The position numbers were made by a program, and so were the translations under genes. Shown here one piece after another: positions 17,092 to 25,857 of a DNA stretch of 64,000 bases. The stretch comes from Mycobacterium xenopi (GTDB lineage: Bacteria > Actinomycetota > Actinomycetes > Mycobacteriales > Mycobacteriaceae), in the NCBI RefSeq assembly GCF_009936235.1, contig NZ_AP022314.1, forward strand, positions 682,001-746,000, written 5' to 3'. The notes below the pieces were generated by a model. The model made no database searches. It saw only the letters and a list, made by a program, of their open reading frames with translations, and had not been told where the DNA came from. Numbering within the stretch: position 1 is the stretch's first letter; each line of letters opens with the position of its first letter.

Positions 17092-18189
17092 TTAAACGGG
17101 TGTGTCGGCCAGTTCGCGGCCGATCCGCCGCAGCGCTCCGGTAGCACTGCCCAGCGCGAACTCCGTCTGCTTGGCGGCCAGGAAATAGCGGTGCACCGGG
17201 TGGTCGATATCGATTCCGACACCACCGTGTACGTGAACGATGGTGTGCGCCACACGATGCCCAGCGTCAGCGGCCCAGAACGCCGCGGTGGCTACTTCGG
17301 TGTCGGCAGGTAGGTCTTCACTGACCCGCCAGGCGGCCTGGGTCAGCGTAAGCCGCAAACCTTTGACGTCGATGTAGCCGTCGGCCAGCCGCTGCGACAC
17401 CGCCTGGAAGCTGCCGATTGGACGGTCGAACTGTTCACGGGTGCGGGCGTATTCAGCGGTCATCTGTAATCCGCGGTCGAGCACGCCGAGTTGAAAAGCG
17501 CTGCGGCCCAAAGCGGCTCGCAACGACAGCCAGTCGGCGACCTCGTCGCCGCCGACCAGCCGGCCACCGCCGACTTCCACACCCGACAACTCCAGATGGC
17601 CGACACTGTCCAAACCGGTGGTCTCCAACGGGGTCACCGCTGTTCCGGGATCGTCGACTACAATCAGGAAAACGCCTGTACCGGATTGGGTTTCGGCGGG
17701 CACCAAGAAGGCGTCGGCCACCGGGCCGTATTCCACCTGGGTGCGGGTGCCGGTGAGCCGGTAGCCGTCGCCGCAGCTGGTCGCCTGTACCGGCCCCTCA
17801 CCCATGTCGGCGTCTAGCGCGACGGTGAGGATTTTCTGGCCGCTGACCGCCGGCGCACCCCACTGCTGCTGTAGTTCGACGGAGCCGAATCGGGCCAGCG
17901 CCGCCGCGGCCAGCGTCACCGATTCCAGATACGGCACCGCGGCCAGTCCCCGGCCCAATGCAACCAGCACCGCGGTCTGCTCCAGCACCCCGTATCCGCC
18001 GCCGCCCAACGACTCCGGTGCGGCGGCGCTCAGCACGTCGGCGTCGATCAGCTTGCGCCACAGCTCGCGGTCGAATCGCTGCTCGAGCGCGTCGAGCTCG
18101 CGCTGATGCTGCGGTGTGCACACCGCGTCCACGATGGTGCTGACCAGGCCGCCGAGGTCTTGGGCCGCTTCGGTTGTCGAGAAATCCAT
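17092..18189 (-). CDS. fadE27: Acyl-CoA dehydrogenase FadE27 (partner of FadE26)
   Basis: 365 residues starting MDFSTTEAAQDLGGLVSTIV. ACAD features include the late segment TREQFDRPIGSFQAVSQRLAD and VHVHGGVGIDIDHPVHRYF. In mycobacterial sterol breakdown FadE26 and FadE27 form a heterotetramer (ChsE4-ChsE5) with one complete active site made from both subunits. The pair is adjacent here (18-base gap), which supports the same complex. Confidence 0.88.
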   Translation of the reverse strand: MDFSTTEAAQDLGGLVSTIVDAVCTPQHQRELDALEQRFDRELWRKLIDADVLSAAAPESLGGGGYGVLEQTAVLVALGRGLAAVPYLESVTLAAAALARFGSVELQQQWGAPAVSGQKILTVALDADMGEGPVQATSCGDGYRLTGTRTQVEYGPVADAFLVPAETQSGTGVFLIVVDDPGTAVTPLETTGLDSVGHLELSGVEVGGGRLVGGDEVADWLSLRAALGRSAFQLGVLDRGLQMTAEYARTREQFDRPIGSFQAVSQRLADGYIDVKGLRLTLTQAAWRVSEDLPADTEVATAAFWAADAGHRVAHTIVHVHGGVGIDIDHPVHRYFLAAKQTEFALGSATGALRRIGRELADTPV

Positions 18190-18207
18190 CGGTGAGTCCT
18201 TTGCTGG

Positions 18208-19389
18208 TCAGCGGTTGGCTCGCGGCAGTCCCAGCGCCACCATGCCGATGATGTCGCGCTGGATTTCGTTGGTGCCGCCGCCGAAGGTCAGGATCAGACA
18301 CGCGCGGTGCATCCGCTCGATGCGGCCGCGCAGCACCGCGCCGGGCGAATCCTGGCGCACGGTGGCAGCGGTGCCCAGCACTTCCATCAGCAGCCGGTAG
18401 GCCTCGGTGGCCAGCTCAGTGCCGAACACCTTGGCGGCTGACGCGTCGGCCGGTGACGGGGCAGCCTCGTTCGATGACGCCAGTTCCCAGTTGATCAGCT
18501 TGAGCACCTCGACTTTGGCGTGTACCCGTGCCAAGTTCAGCTGCACCCATTCCGAGTCGATCAGTCGCGCACCGGAGGCGTCCTTAGTGTTTTGCGCCCA
18601 CTCCCGAACCTGGTTGAGCGCGGTGATGATGGGCTGCGCGGACACCAATGCCACCCGCTCGTGGTTGAGCTGGTTGGTGACCAGCTTCCAGCCGCCGTTC
18701 TCCTCGCCGACCCGGTTGGCCACCGGCACGCGGACATCGGAGTAGTAGGTGGCGCTGGTGTCGGGACCGGCCATGGTGTGCACCGGTGTCCAGGAGAAGC
18801 CCTCGGCGGTGGTCGGCACGATCAGCACCGAAATCCCGCGATGTTTCTTGGCTTCGGGGTTGGTGCGCACCGCCAGCCACACGTAGTCGGCGTACTGGAT
18901 GAGGCTGGTCCACATCTTCTGACCGTTGACGATGTAGTCGTCGCCGTCGCGCACCGCGGTAGTGCGCAGGTTGGCCAGATCGGTGCCCGCACCCGGCTCG
19001 GAGTAGCCGATCGAAAAATGGATCTCGCCGGCGGCGATCTTGGGCAGGTAGAACTTCTTCTGCTCCTCGGTGCCGAACGCCATGATCGTCGGCGCGACGC
19101 TGTTGATGGTCAAAAACGGCACCGGGGCCCCCGCGATGGCGGCCTCGTCGGTGAAGATCAACTGATCCATCGGCGAGCGGGCCTGCCCGCCGTACTCCTT
19201 GGGCCAGCCCAGTGCCAGCCACCCGTCCCGACCCATCTGGGCGACGGTCTCGCGGTACACATTGCCGCTGCCGATTTCGCCCGACGTCGAGTTCAGCGCC
19301 TCGCGGCGTTCCGGGGTGATCAACTTGGCGAAGTACGACCGCAGCTCGCGACGCAGCTCCTCCTGCTCAGGGGTGTAACCGATGCGCAT
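18208..19389 (-). CDS. fadE26: Acyl-CoA dehydrogenase FadE26
   Basis: 393 residues from ATG 19389 (MRIGYTPEQEELRRELRSYF). The open frame reaches back to 19485, but that would run through a KstR box, and the family begins at this motif. ACAD landmarks: IGYSEPGAGTDLANLRTTAV (FAD/substrate loop), GQKMWTSLIQYADYVW, and LTFGGGTNEIQRDIIG at the C-terminus. Works with FadE27 on sterol acyl-CoA. Leads the leftward operon fadE26-fadE27-fadD17. Confidence 0.9.
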   Translation of the reverse strand: MRIGYTPEQEELRRELRSYFAKLITPERREALNSTSGEIGSGNVYRETVAQMGRDGWLALGWPKEYGGQARSPMDQLIFTDEAAIAGAPVPFLTINSVAPTIMAFGTEEQKKFYLPKIAAGEIHFSIGYSEPGAGTDLANLRTTAVRDGDDYIVNGQKMWTSLIQYADYVWLAVRTNPEAKKHRGISVLIVPTTAEGFSWTPVHTMAGPDTSATYYSDVRVPVANRVGEENGGWKLVTNQLNHERVALVSAQPIITALNQVREWAQNTKDASGARLIDSEWVQLNLARVHAKVEVLKLINWELASSNEAAPSPADASAAKVFGTELATEAYRLLMEVLGTAATVRQDSPGAVLRGRIERMHRACLILTFGGGTNEIQRDIIGMVALGLPRANR

Positions 19390-19424
19390 TGGCGGTCCCT
19401 TCGCGTTCCGTCTACCTTCCTGGT

Positions 19425-19438
19425 TGTAACACGTTCTA
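19425..19438. promoter_or_regulatory. KstR-type operator between fadE26 and fdxD
   Basis: TGTAACACGTTCTA, identical to the site at 7534. It lies 36 bases before the fadE26 start and 72 bases before fdxD, so it can repress both divergent operons. Confidence 0.85.
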
Positions 19439-19509
19439 GTATGCGGGTCCAGCGAGCCTTCGTCGTATGGTGGTGCTACCGGCAACCGGATAGGCCAAGG
19501 AGGAGAGCC

Positions 19510-19701
19510 GTGCGAGTGATAGTGGACCGCGATCGGTGTGAAGGCAACGCGGTGTGCATGGGAATCGCGCCGGACATCTTCGAGCTGGACGACGAGGACT
19601 ACGCCGTGGTGAAGACCGACCCGATACCGCCCGACCGGGAACAGCTGGCCGAGCAGGCGATCGCCGAGTGCCCGCGGGCGGCCCTGAAGCGGGAAGACTA
19701 G
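19510..19701 (+). CDS. fdxD: Ferredoxin FdxD (3Fe-4S type)
   Basis: 63 residues from GTG 19510 (MRVIVDRDRCEGNAVC), preceded by AGGAGGAG. Three cysteines at 10, 16 and 54 (CEGNAVC ... ECPRAAL) with no fourth ligand fit a 3Fe-4S ferredoxin of the actinobacterial P450-donor type. It is a plausible electron donor for CYP142 or related P450s. It heads fdxD-hsd4A with a 13-base gap. The enclosing long reading frame from 18520 is antisense to fadE26 and not real. Confidence 0.88.
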   Translation: MRVIVDRDRCEGNAVCMGIAPDIFELDDEDYAVVKTDPIPPDREQLAEQAIAECPRAALKRED

Positions 19702-19714
19702 AGGTATTCATAAA

Positions 19715-20623
19715 TTGGCTAACAGCACGAACGCGACCGATCTGTCCGGAAAGGTCGCGGTGGTCACCGGCGCGGCCGCGGGCCTGGGCCGCGCCGAGGC
19801 CATCGGCCTGGCGCGCGCCGGCGCCACCGTCGTCGTCAACGACATCGCCACGGCACTGGATGCCTCCGACGTCGTCGACGAGATCACCGCCGCGGGCGCC
19901 AAGGCTATCGCGGTCGCCGGCGACGTCAGTCAGCGCGCCACCGCCGACGAGCTGGTCGCCTGCGCCGACGGGCTGGGCGGCTTGGGCATCGTGGTCAACA
20001 ACGCCGGGATCACCCGCGACCGGATGCTGTTCAACATGTCCGACGAGGAGTGGGACGCGGTCATCGCCGTGCACCTGCGCGGGCACTTCTTGCTCACCCG
20101 CAACGCGGCCGCGTACTGGCGCGCCAAGGCCAAGGAATCCGGTGGCCCGGTCTACGGCCGGATCGTGAACACCTCGTCGGAGGCTGGGCTGGTGGGCCCG
20201 GTGGGGCAGGCCAATTACGCTGCCGCGAAGGCGGGTATCACCGCGCTGACTCTCTCGGCGGCGCGGGCGCTAGGCCGCTACGGCGTTTGCGCCAACGTGA
20301 TCTGCCCGCGCGCTCGGACCGCGATGACGGCCGAGGTGTTCGGCGAGGCACCCGAGACGGCCGAGATCGACCCGCTTTCACCCGACCATGTGGTCACGTT
20401 GGTCCGGTTCTTGGCGTCACCGGCGGCCGAAGCGGTCAACGGCCAGCTCTTCATCGTCTACGGCCCGCGCGTGACCTTGGTGGCCGCACCCACGGTGGAG
20501 CGCCAGTTCGCGGCGGACGGGCCGGCCTGGGACCCCGACACGCTCAGCGCGACGTTGCACGACTACTTTGCTGGGCGGGATCCGGAGCGCAACTTCTCGG
20601 CGACCGGCCTGATGGGGTCTTGA
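19715..20623 (+). CDS. hsd4A: SDR dehydrogenase Hsd4A (17-beta-HSD / 3-hydroxyacyl-CoA dehydrogenase)
   Basis: 302 residues from TTG 19715 (MANSTNATDLSGKVAVVTGAA). SDR motifs: TGAAAGLGRAE (NAD binding), NNAGITRDRM, and the catalytic Ser plus YAAAKAG. A C-terminal tail of about 60 residues beyond the SDR core is typical of Hsd4A/FabG4-like members. Hsd4A oxidises the 3-hydroxyacyl-CoA of the sterol side chain. Followed by the mce4 promoter region. Confidence 0.85.
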   Translation: MANSTNATDLSGKVAVVTGAAAGLGRAEAIGLARAGATVVVNDIATALDASDVVDEITAAGAKAIAVAGDVSQRATADELVACADGLGGLGIVVNNAGITRDRMLFNMSDEEWDAVIAVHLRGHFLLTRNAAAYWRAKAKESGGPVYGRIVNTSSEAGLVGPVGQANYAAAKAGITALTLSAARALGRYGVCANVICPRARTAMTAEVFGEAPETAEIDPLSPDHVVTLVRFLASPAAEAVNGQLFIVYGPRVTLVAAPTVERQFAADGPAWDPDTLSATLHDYFAGRDPERNFSATGLMGS

Positions 20624-20661
20624 TCGGGCGCTGACGAAAGCAGGTACCGGCGTTCGCGGCC

Positions 20662-20675
20662 TAGAACACGTTACA
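20662..20675. promoter_or_regulatory. KstR-type operator upstream of mce4
   Basis: TAGAACACGTTACA fits TnnAACnnGTTnnA. It lies 39 bases past the hsd4A stop and about 210 bases before yrbE4A, suggesting a long mce4 leader or a second promoter. Confidence 0.8.
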
Positions 20676-20707
20676 GAATGACGTGGCTCACAATCCGTCT
20701 GACCTCG

Positions 20708-20735
20708 CTAAATTACTAACTTTTGTCTAATTTAG
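20708..20735. promoter_or_regulatory. AT-rich inverted repeat in the mce4 promoter region
   Basis: CTAAATTA (20708-20715) and TAATTTAG (20728-20735) form a perfect 8-bp inverted repeat around a 12-base spacer, strikingly AT-rich for this genome. It sits between the two KstR-like sites, so it may be a second regulator's site or promoter-associated structure. Confidence 0.4.
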
Positions 20736-20749
20736 TGGTTCTTTGACAC

Positions 20750-20763
20750 CGGAACCTGTTCTA
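20750..20763. promoter_or_regulatory. Second, slightly degenerate KstR-like site upstream of mce4
   Basis: CGGAACCTGTTCTA keeps both AACnnGTT half-cores and the final A but has C in place of the first T. It lies 124 bases upstream of the yrbE4A start and 74 bases past the perfect site, so paired or cooperative binding is possible. Confidence 0.55.
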
Positions 20764-20886
20764 GTTACTATGATCCGGCTCACGCGGAGCAGCGTCCGGC
20801 GGTAGGGAGCTAAGGCGGCGCGCGCAGGGGGACGCGGAGCTTCGCGTCACGTTGCAGAGAGACCCCGGCCCAGAAGGGACCTCAGG

Positions 20887-21651
20887 TTGATCGAACAGCT
20901 CGCGGTTCCAGCCCGGGCTGTGGGCGGGTTCGTCGAAATGTCGCTGGAAACCCTACGCGGGGCTTTTCGCCGACCCTTTCAGTTCCGGGAGTTTCTCGAG
21001 CAGACTTGGATGATTGCGCGGGTATCGCTGATCCCGACGCTGCTGGTCGCGATCCCGTTCACCGTGCTGGTGGCGTTCACCATCAACATCTTGCTGCGCG
21101 AGCTCGGCGCCGCCGACCTGTCCGGCGCGGGCACCGCGTTCGGCACCATCACCCAGCTGGGGCCGGTGGTCACCGTCTTGGTGGTCGCCGGCGCCGGGGC
21201 CACCGCGATCTGCGCTGATCTGGGCGCCCGCACGATCCGCGAGGAAATCGACGCCATGCGGGTGCTGGGGATCGACCCTATCCAGCGCCTGGTCGTTCCT
21301 CGGGTGCTGGCATCGACCTTCGTGGCGCTGTTGCTCAACGGGTTGGTGTCGGCGATCGGCATCTGCGGCGGCTACGTTTTTTCGGTGTTGCTGCAGGGTG
21401 TCAACCCCGGTGCGTTCGTCAACGGTCTGACGGTGCTGACTCATCTCGGCGAGCTCGTGCTCTCAGAGGTGAAGGCGCTGCTGTTCGGGGTGGTCGCCGG
21501 GCTGGTCGGCTGCTATCGCGGCCTGACGGTCAAGGGTGGGCCGAAGGGGGTGGGGAACGCCGTCAACGAAACCGTGGTGTACGCGTTCATCTGCTTGTTC
21601 GTGATCAACGTTGTGATGACCGCGATCGGCGTGCGGGTACTGGCCCGGTGA
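20887..21651 (+). CDS. yrbE4A: Mce4 transporter permease YrbE4A
   Basis: 254 residues from TTG 20887 (MIEQLAVPARAVGGFVEMS), preceded by AAGGGACC. MlaE/YrbE permease with multiple membrane segments and the conserved cytoplasmic loop GARTIREEIDAMRVLGIDPI (EExDAMxxxGIDP). With YrbE4B it forms the membrane pore of the ATP-driven Mce4 sterol importer. The ATPase (MceG/Mkl) is encoded elsewhere. The TTG start may limit translation. Confidence 0.93.
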   Translation: MIEQLAVPARAVGGFVEMSLETLRGAFRRPFQFREFLEQTWMIARVSLIPTLLVAIPFTVLVAFTINILLRELGAADLSGAGTAFGTITQLGPVVTVLVVAGAGATAICADLGARTIREEIDAMRVLGIDPIQRLVVPRVLASTFVALLLNGLVSAIGICGGYVFSVLLQGVNPGAFVNGLTVLTHLGELVLSEVKALLFGVVAGLVGCYRGLTVKGGPKGVGNAVNETVVYAFICLFVINVVMTAIGVRVLAR

Positions 21652-21711
21652 GCAGGTCATGAGCCGCGCCGGCGACGATGCAGAGCGCAGCGATGAGGAG
21701 GAGTGGCGCAG

Positions 21712-22554
21712 ATGAGCTACGACGTCACGCTGCGCATGCGCCGGTTGCTGTCCCGGTTCGCCGGGCCGGTCGACACTTTCGGCGAGCAGGCGCTGTTCTA
21801 CGGCGAATCGGTGCGCTGGATCCCCAACGCGATCACCCGCTATCGCAAAGAGGTGTTACGGCTTGTCGCCGAGATGACGCTGGGCACCGGCGCCCTGCTG
21901 CTCATCGGCGGAACGGTCGGCGTCGCCGCATTTCTCACGCTGGCATCCGGCGGCGTCATCGCGGTCCAGGGTTACGAATCGTTGGGCAACATCGGGATCG
22001 AGGCGCTGACCGGATTTCTCTCGGCGTTTCTCAATGTCCGCATCGTGGCCCCGGTCGTGGCCGGTATCGCGCTGGCCGCCACCATCGGCGCGGGCACCAC
22101 GGCCCAGCTGGGTGCAATGCGAGTGGCCGAGGAAATCGACGCCATCGAATCGATGGCGGTGCACTCGGTGTCCTATCTGGTGTCGACCCGGCTGATCGCC
22201 GGGCTGATCACCATCATCCCGCTGTACTCGCTGGCGGTGCTGGCCTCGTTCTTCGCCGCACGGTTCATCACGATCTTCGTCAACGGTCAATCGGCGGGCC
22301 TGTACGACCACTACTTCAACACGTTCCTCAACCCCACGGATTTGCTGTGGTCTTTCCTGCAGGCCATCGTGATGTCGATCGCGGTGATGTTGGTGCACAC
22401 GTACTACGGCTACAACGCATCCGGCGGACCGGTCGGCGTCGGCCTAGCGGTCGGCCAGGCGGTGCGGACGTCGCTCATCGTTGTCGTGGTCATTACCTTG
22501 GCGATCTCCCTGGCTGTCTACGGCGCCTCGGGTAACTTCAACCTCTCCGGCTGA
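21712..22554 (+). CDS. yrbE4B: Mce4 transporter permease YrbE4B
   Basis: 280 residues from ATG 21712 (MSYDVTLRMRRLLSRFAG). The frame also opens at GTG 21703, but AGGAGG at 21696-21701 is correctly spaced only for the ATG. MlaE-family loop GAMRVAEEIDAIESMAVHS and several long hydrophobic segments. Partner permease of YrbE4A; 60 bases separate the two. The stop lies six bases before mce4A. Confidence 0.93.
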   Translation: MSYDVTLRMRRLLSRFAGPVDTFGEQALFYGESVRWIPNAITRYRKEVLRLVAEMTLGTGALLLIGGTVGVAAFLTLASGGVIAVQGYESLGNIGIEALTGFLSAFLNVRIVAPVVAGIALAATIGAGTTAQLGAMRVAEEIDAIESMAVHSVSYLVSTRLIAGLITIIPLYSLAVLASFFAARFITIFVNGQSAGLYDHYFNTFLNPTDLLWSFLQAIVMSIAVMLVHTYYGYNASGGPVGVGLAVGQAVRTSLIVVVVITLAISLAVYGASGNFNLSG

Positions 22555-22560
22555 GGGACG

Positions 22561-23760
22561 GTGGCAAAGGTGGGCAGACGCACTCAGATAAGGCTGGCGG
22601 CCGCGGTGCTCGCCAGTGCCATCGTGGGCTTCGTGGTGTTGACGTATTTGTCCTACACTGCGGCGTTTTCGTCGACCGACACGGTCTTTGTTACCGCGCC
22701 GCGCGCCGGGTTGGTAATGGAACGCGACGGCAAGGTGAAATACCGCGGCATCCAGATCGGCAAGGTCAAAAACATCGCGTATTCCGGCGACGAGGCGCAG
22801 CTAACGTTGGCCATCAACAGCGACGACCTGCACTACTTGCCGGCCAACGTAACGGTGCACATTGCCAGCAACACGATCTTCGGTGCAAAATCAGTCGAAT
22901 TCGTTCCGCCCCCGTCGCCATTGCCCATGTCGCTGCGCCCGGGTGCGCATGTCCAGGCTTCATCGGTCGCGGTTGAAGTCAACACGTTGTTCCAATCACT
23001 GATTGACCTGTTACACAAGATCGACCCGGTCGAGTTGAACGGCACCTTGAGCGCCCTCGCCGAAGGCCTGCGTGGCCATGGAAATGACCTCGGGGCCCTG
23101 CTGTCTGGCCTGAACACCCTTACCAAGCAAACGAATCCGAAGTTGCCCACATTGCAACAAGATTTCGGCAAGACCGCCGCGGTAGCCAACATTTACGCCG
23201 ACGCTGCTACGGACCTGACGACCGCGATCGACAACGTGCCGACGATCAGCAAGACGATCGTGGACCAGCAAAGCGACCTCAACGACACCCTGCTGGCGGC
23301 GATCGGGGTGTCCAACACCGTCTACGACACACTGGCGCCAGCCGAACAGAACCTCATCGACGCGATCAAGCGGTTCCGCGCCCCGCTCAAGGTGGCCGCT
23401 GACTACTCACCCGAATTTGGCTGCTTGTTCAAAGGCATCGACCGCGGTATCAAGGAATTCGCCCCGCTGCTCGGCGTGCGCAAGGCGGGATTGTTCACCT
23501 CGTCGAGCTTTGTGTTGGGCGCGCCGTCGTATACCTATCCGGAGAGCTTGCCGATAGTCAACGCCTCTGGCGGCCCGAATTGCCGTGGCCTACCTGACAT
23601 TCCGACCAAGCAAAATGGTGGCTCCTGGTACCGGGCGCCGTTCCTGGTTACCGACAACGCGTATATTCCGTACGAGCCGTTCACCGAAATGCAGGTGGAC
23701 GCACCGTCGACGCTGCAGTTCCTGTTCCACGGCGCATTCGCGGAACGAGACGATTTCTGA
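22561..23760 (+). CDS. mce4A: Mce4A substrate-binding MCE protein
   Basis: 399 residues from GTG 22561. One N-terminal membrane anchor (AAAVLASAIVGFVVLTYL), then the MCE domain (LVMERDGKVKYRGIQIGKV), a long helical stretch, and a C-terminal Cys-containing domain. Mce4A to F form the periplasmic tube that carries cholesterol to the YrbE4 permease. Its TGA overlaps the mce4B ATG by one base. Confidence 0.93.
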   Translation: MAKVGRRTQIRLAAAVLASAIVGFVVLTYLSYTAAFSSTDTVFVTAPRAGLVMERDGKVKYRGIQIGKVKNIAYSGDEAQLTLAINSDDLHYLPANVTVHIASNTIFGAKSVEFVPPPSPLPMSLRPGAHVQASSVAVEVNTLFQSLIDLLHKIDPVELNGTLSALAEGLRGHGNDLGALLSGLNTLTKQTNPKLPTLQQDFGKTAAVANIYADAATDLTTAIDNVPTISKTIVDQQSDLNDTLLAAIGVSNTVYDTLAPAEQNLIDAIKRFRAPLKVAADYSPEFGCLFKGIDRGIKEFAPLLGVRKAGLFTSSSFVLGAPSYTYPESLPIVNASGGPNCRGLPDIPTKQNGGSWYRAPFLVTDNAYIPYEPFTEMQVDAPSTLQFLFHGAFAERDDF

Positions 23761-24806
23761 TGGCGCGCTACGAATCTCACCGGGCGATGATGGTGAAGGT
23801 CAGCATCTTCACCATCGCGATGCTGCTGGTCGCTGTCGGCCTTGTAGTGGTGTTCGGCGAATTCCGCTTCGGTCCGCAAAACACCTACCACGCCAACTTC
23901 ATCGACGCGACACGGTTGAAACCCGGCCAGAAGGTCCGGATCGCCGGGGTGCCCGTCGGGTCGGTGAGAGACGTCAAGCTCAACCCGAACAACAGTGTCA
24001 ACGTGACGTTCGGCGTGGACAAGCGCTACACGCTGTATTCGTCGACGCGTGCCGTGATCCGGTACGAAAACCTGGTCGGCGACCGGTATTTGGAGATCAC
24101 CTCCGGTCCCGGCGGGCTGCGCAAGCTGCCGCCTGGCGGGACCATCGATGAGCAGCACACCCAGCCGGCGCTAGACCTCGATGCGCTGCTGGGCGGCCTG
24201 CGGCCGGTGCTCAAAGGGCTGGATGCCGACAAGATCAACACCATCAGCGGTTACGTGATCGAACTCCTGCAGGGCCAGGGAGGGGCGCTGTCGAACCTGC
24301 TGGCCGACACCGACGCCTTTACGTCGACACTGGGCGCACGCGACCAGCTCATCGGCGAGGTGATCAACAACCTCAACACGGTGCTTACCACCGTCGACCA
24401 AAAGGGCGCCCAGTTCTCGGCCAGCGTTGACCAGCTGCAGCAACTGATCACCGGCCTGGCGCAGGGCCGCGACGCGGTGGCCGGAGCGATCCCGCCGCTG
24501 GCCTCGGCCCAACGCGATCTGACCTCGCTGCTGCAGAACTCCCGTCCCGCCTTCAAGGGCGTGGTCCAAAACACTCGGCTCATCGCCACCGAGCTCGACG
24601 AGCGAAAAGCCGAGGTGAATAACGACATTGAGCAGCTGGCTGAGGACTACTTGCGTCTGGCCGCGCTCGGCTCCTACGGCGCCTACTTCAACATCTACTT
24701 CTGCTCGGTGACGATCAAGCTCAACGGCCCGGTCGGCGGGGACTTGCTGATTCCGATGGGTGGCCAGGTCGATCCCAGCAAGGGGAGGTGCGCCTTTGCC
24801 AAATAG
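23760..24806 (+). CDS. mce4B: Mce4B MCE protein
   Basis: 348 residues starting MARYESHRAMMVKVSIFTI. N-terminal membrane anchor, then the MCE-domain core ATRLKPGQKVRIAGVPVGSV, a helical coiled region (DQLQQLITGLAQGRDAV), and a C-terminus containing the Cys of IYFCSVTIKL. Overlaps mce4C by 11 bases, consistent with translational coupling. Confidence 0.92.
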   Translation: MARYESHRAMMVKVSIFTIAMLLVAVGLVVVFGEFRFGPQNTYHANFIDATRLKPGQKVRIAGVPVGSVRDVKLNPNNSVNVTFGVDKRYTLYSSTRAVIRYENLVGDRYLEITSGPGGLRKLPPGGTIDEQHTQPALDLDALLGGLRPVLKGLDADKINTISGYVIELLQGQGGALSNLLADTDAFTSTLGARDQLIGEVINNLNTVLTTVDQKGAQFSASVDQLQQLITGLAQGRDAVAGAIPPLASAQRDLTSLLQNSRPAFKGVVQNTRLIATELDERKAEVNNDIEQLAEDYLRLAALGSYGAYFNIYFCSVTIKLNGPVGGDLLIPMGGQVDPSKGRCAFAK

Positions 24807-25857
24807 CAGAGACGGTCGTGACCCTCTCCGCACCGGCATCTTCGGTGTGGTGCTGGTGGCGTGCATTGTGTTGGTGTCGTTCGGCTATAGCCAGTTGCCG
24901 TTCTGGCCGCAGGGCAAGCCCTACGACGCCTACTTCAGTGACGCCGGCGGCATCGCGCCCGGCAACGACGTCTACGTTTCGGGCATCAAGGTAGGCCGGG
25001 TGCGGTCGGTCACGTTGGCGGGAGACGCCGCGAAGGTGTCGTTCACCGTCGACCGCCGCATCGTTGTCGGTGACCAATCACTGGCGTCGATCCGCACTGA
25101 CACCATCCTCGGCGAACGGTCGATCGCGGTAACACCGGCCGGCAGCGCAAGGACGTCGACCATTCCGCTGAGCCGAACGACCACACCGTATGCCCTGGGC
25201 AGCGCGCTGGAAGATCTGGGCAGCAATGCCGGCAATTTGGACAAGGGACAGTTCGAGAAGTCCCTGCGCGTCATCACCGACGCGCTGCATGACGCCACAC
25301 CGCAGCTGCGCGGTGCCCTGGATGGGGTGACATCGTTGTCGCGCACCCTCAACCGCCGCGACGAAGCGCTGGATGGTCTACTGGCCCACGCGAAGTCGGT
25401 GACCGCTGTTTTGGCCAAACGTGCCGAGCAGGTCAACAAATTGATCCTCGACGGCAATCAGTTGTTTGCCGCGCTGGACGCCCGCCGCGCCGCGCTGGCT
25501 CAGCTGATTTCCGGGATTGACGAGCTGGCCCAACAGATCTCCGGGTTTGTTGCTGACAACCGCCGCGAGTTTGGCCCGTCGCTAAGCAAGCTCAACCAGG
25601 TGCTGGACGACCTCAATGAGCGCCACGAGTACATCACCGAGGCGCTCAAACGCCTGCCGCCGTATGCCACCACGCTCGGCGAGGTGGTCGGTTCGGGTCC
25701 TGGATTCAACGTGAATGTCTACAGCGTCCTGCCGGCGCCGTTGGTGTCGATCGTGTTCGACTTGGTATTCCAACCCAACAAGCTCCCCGACAGTTTCGCC
25801 GACTATCTGCGCGGACTGATCCAGGAGCGCTGGATCATTAGGCCCAAGTCGCCATGA
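24796..25857 (+). CDS. mce4C: Mce4C MCE protein
   Basis: 353 residues from TTG 24796 (LPNSRDGRDPLRTGIFGVV, read as Met at the start). The frame opens further upstream inside mce4B, but GGGAGG at 24784-24789 fits this start and the length agrees with M. tuberculosis Mce4C (about 357). Membrane anchor, MCE core AGGIAPGNDVYVSGIKVGRV, helical region with NRRDEALDGLLAHA. Overlaps mce4D by ATGA. Confidence 0.88.
   Translation: MPNSRDGRDPLRTGIFGVVLVACIVLVSFGYSQLPFWPQGKPYDAYFSDAGGIAPGNDVYVSGIKVGRVRSVTLAGDAAKVSFTVDRRIVVGDQSLASIRTDTILGERSIAVTPAGSARTSTIPLSRTTTPYALGSALEDLGSNAGNLDKGQFEKSLRVITDALHDATPQLRGALDGVTSLSRTLNRRDEALDGLLAHAKSVTAVLAKRAEQVNKLILDGNQLFAALDARRAALAQLISGIDELAQQISGFVADNRREFGPSLSKLNQVLDDLNERHEYITEALKRLPPYATTLGEVVGSGPGFNVNVYSVLPAPLVSIVFDLVFQPNKLPDSFADYLRGLIQERWIIRPKSP

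Noticed and set aside
18520..19509. Long rightward frame leading into fdxD
   Set aside because: Antisense to fadE26; only the last 63 codons (from GTG 19510) encode the ferredoxin.
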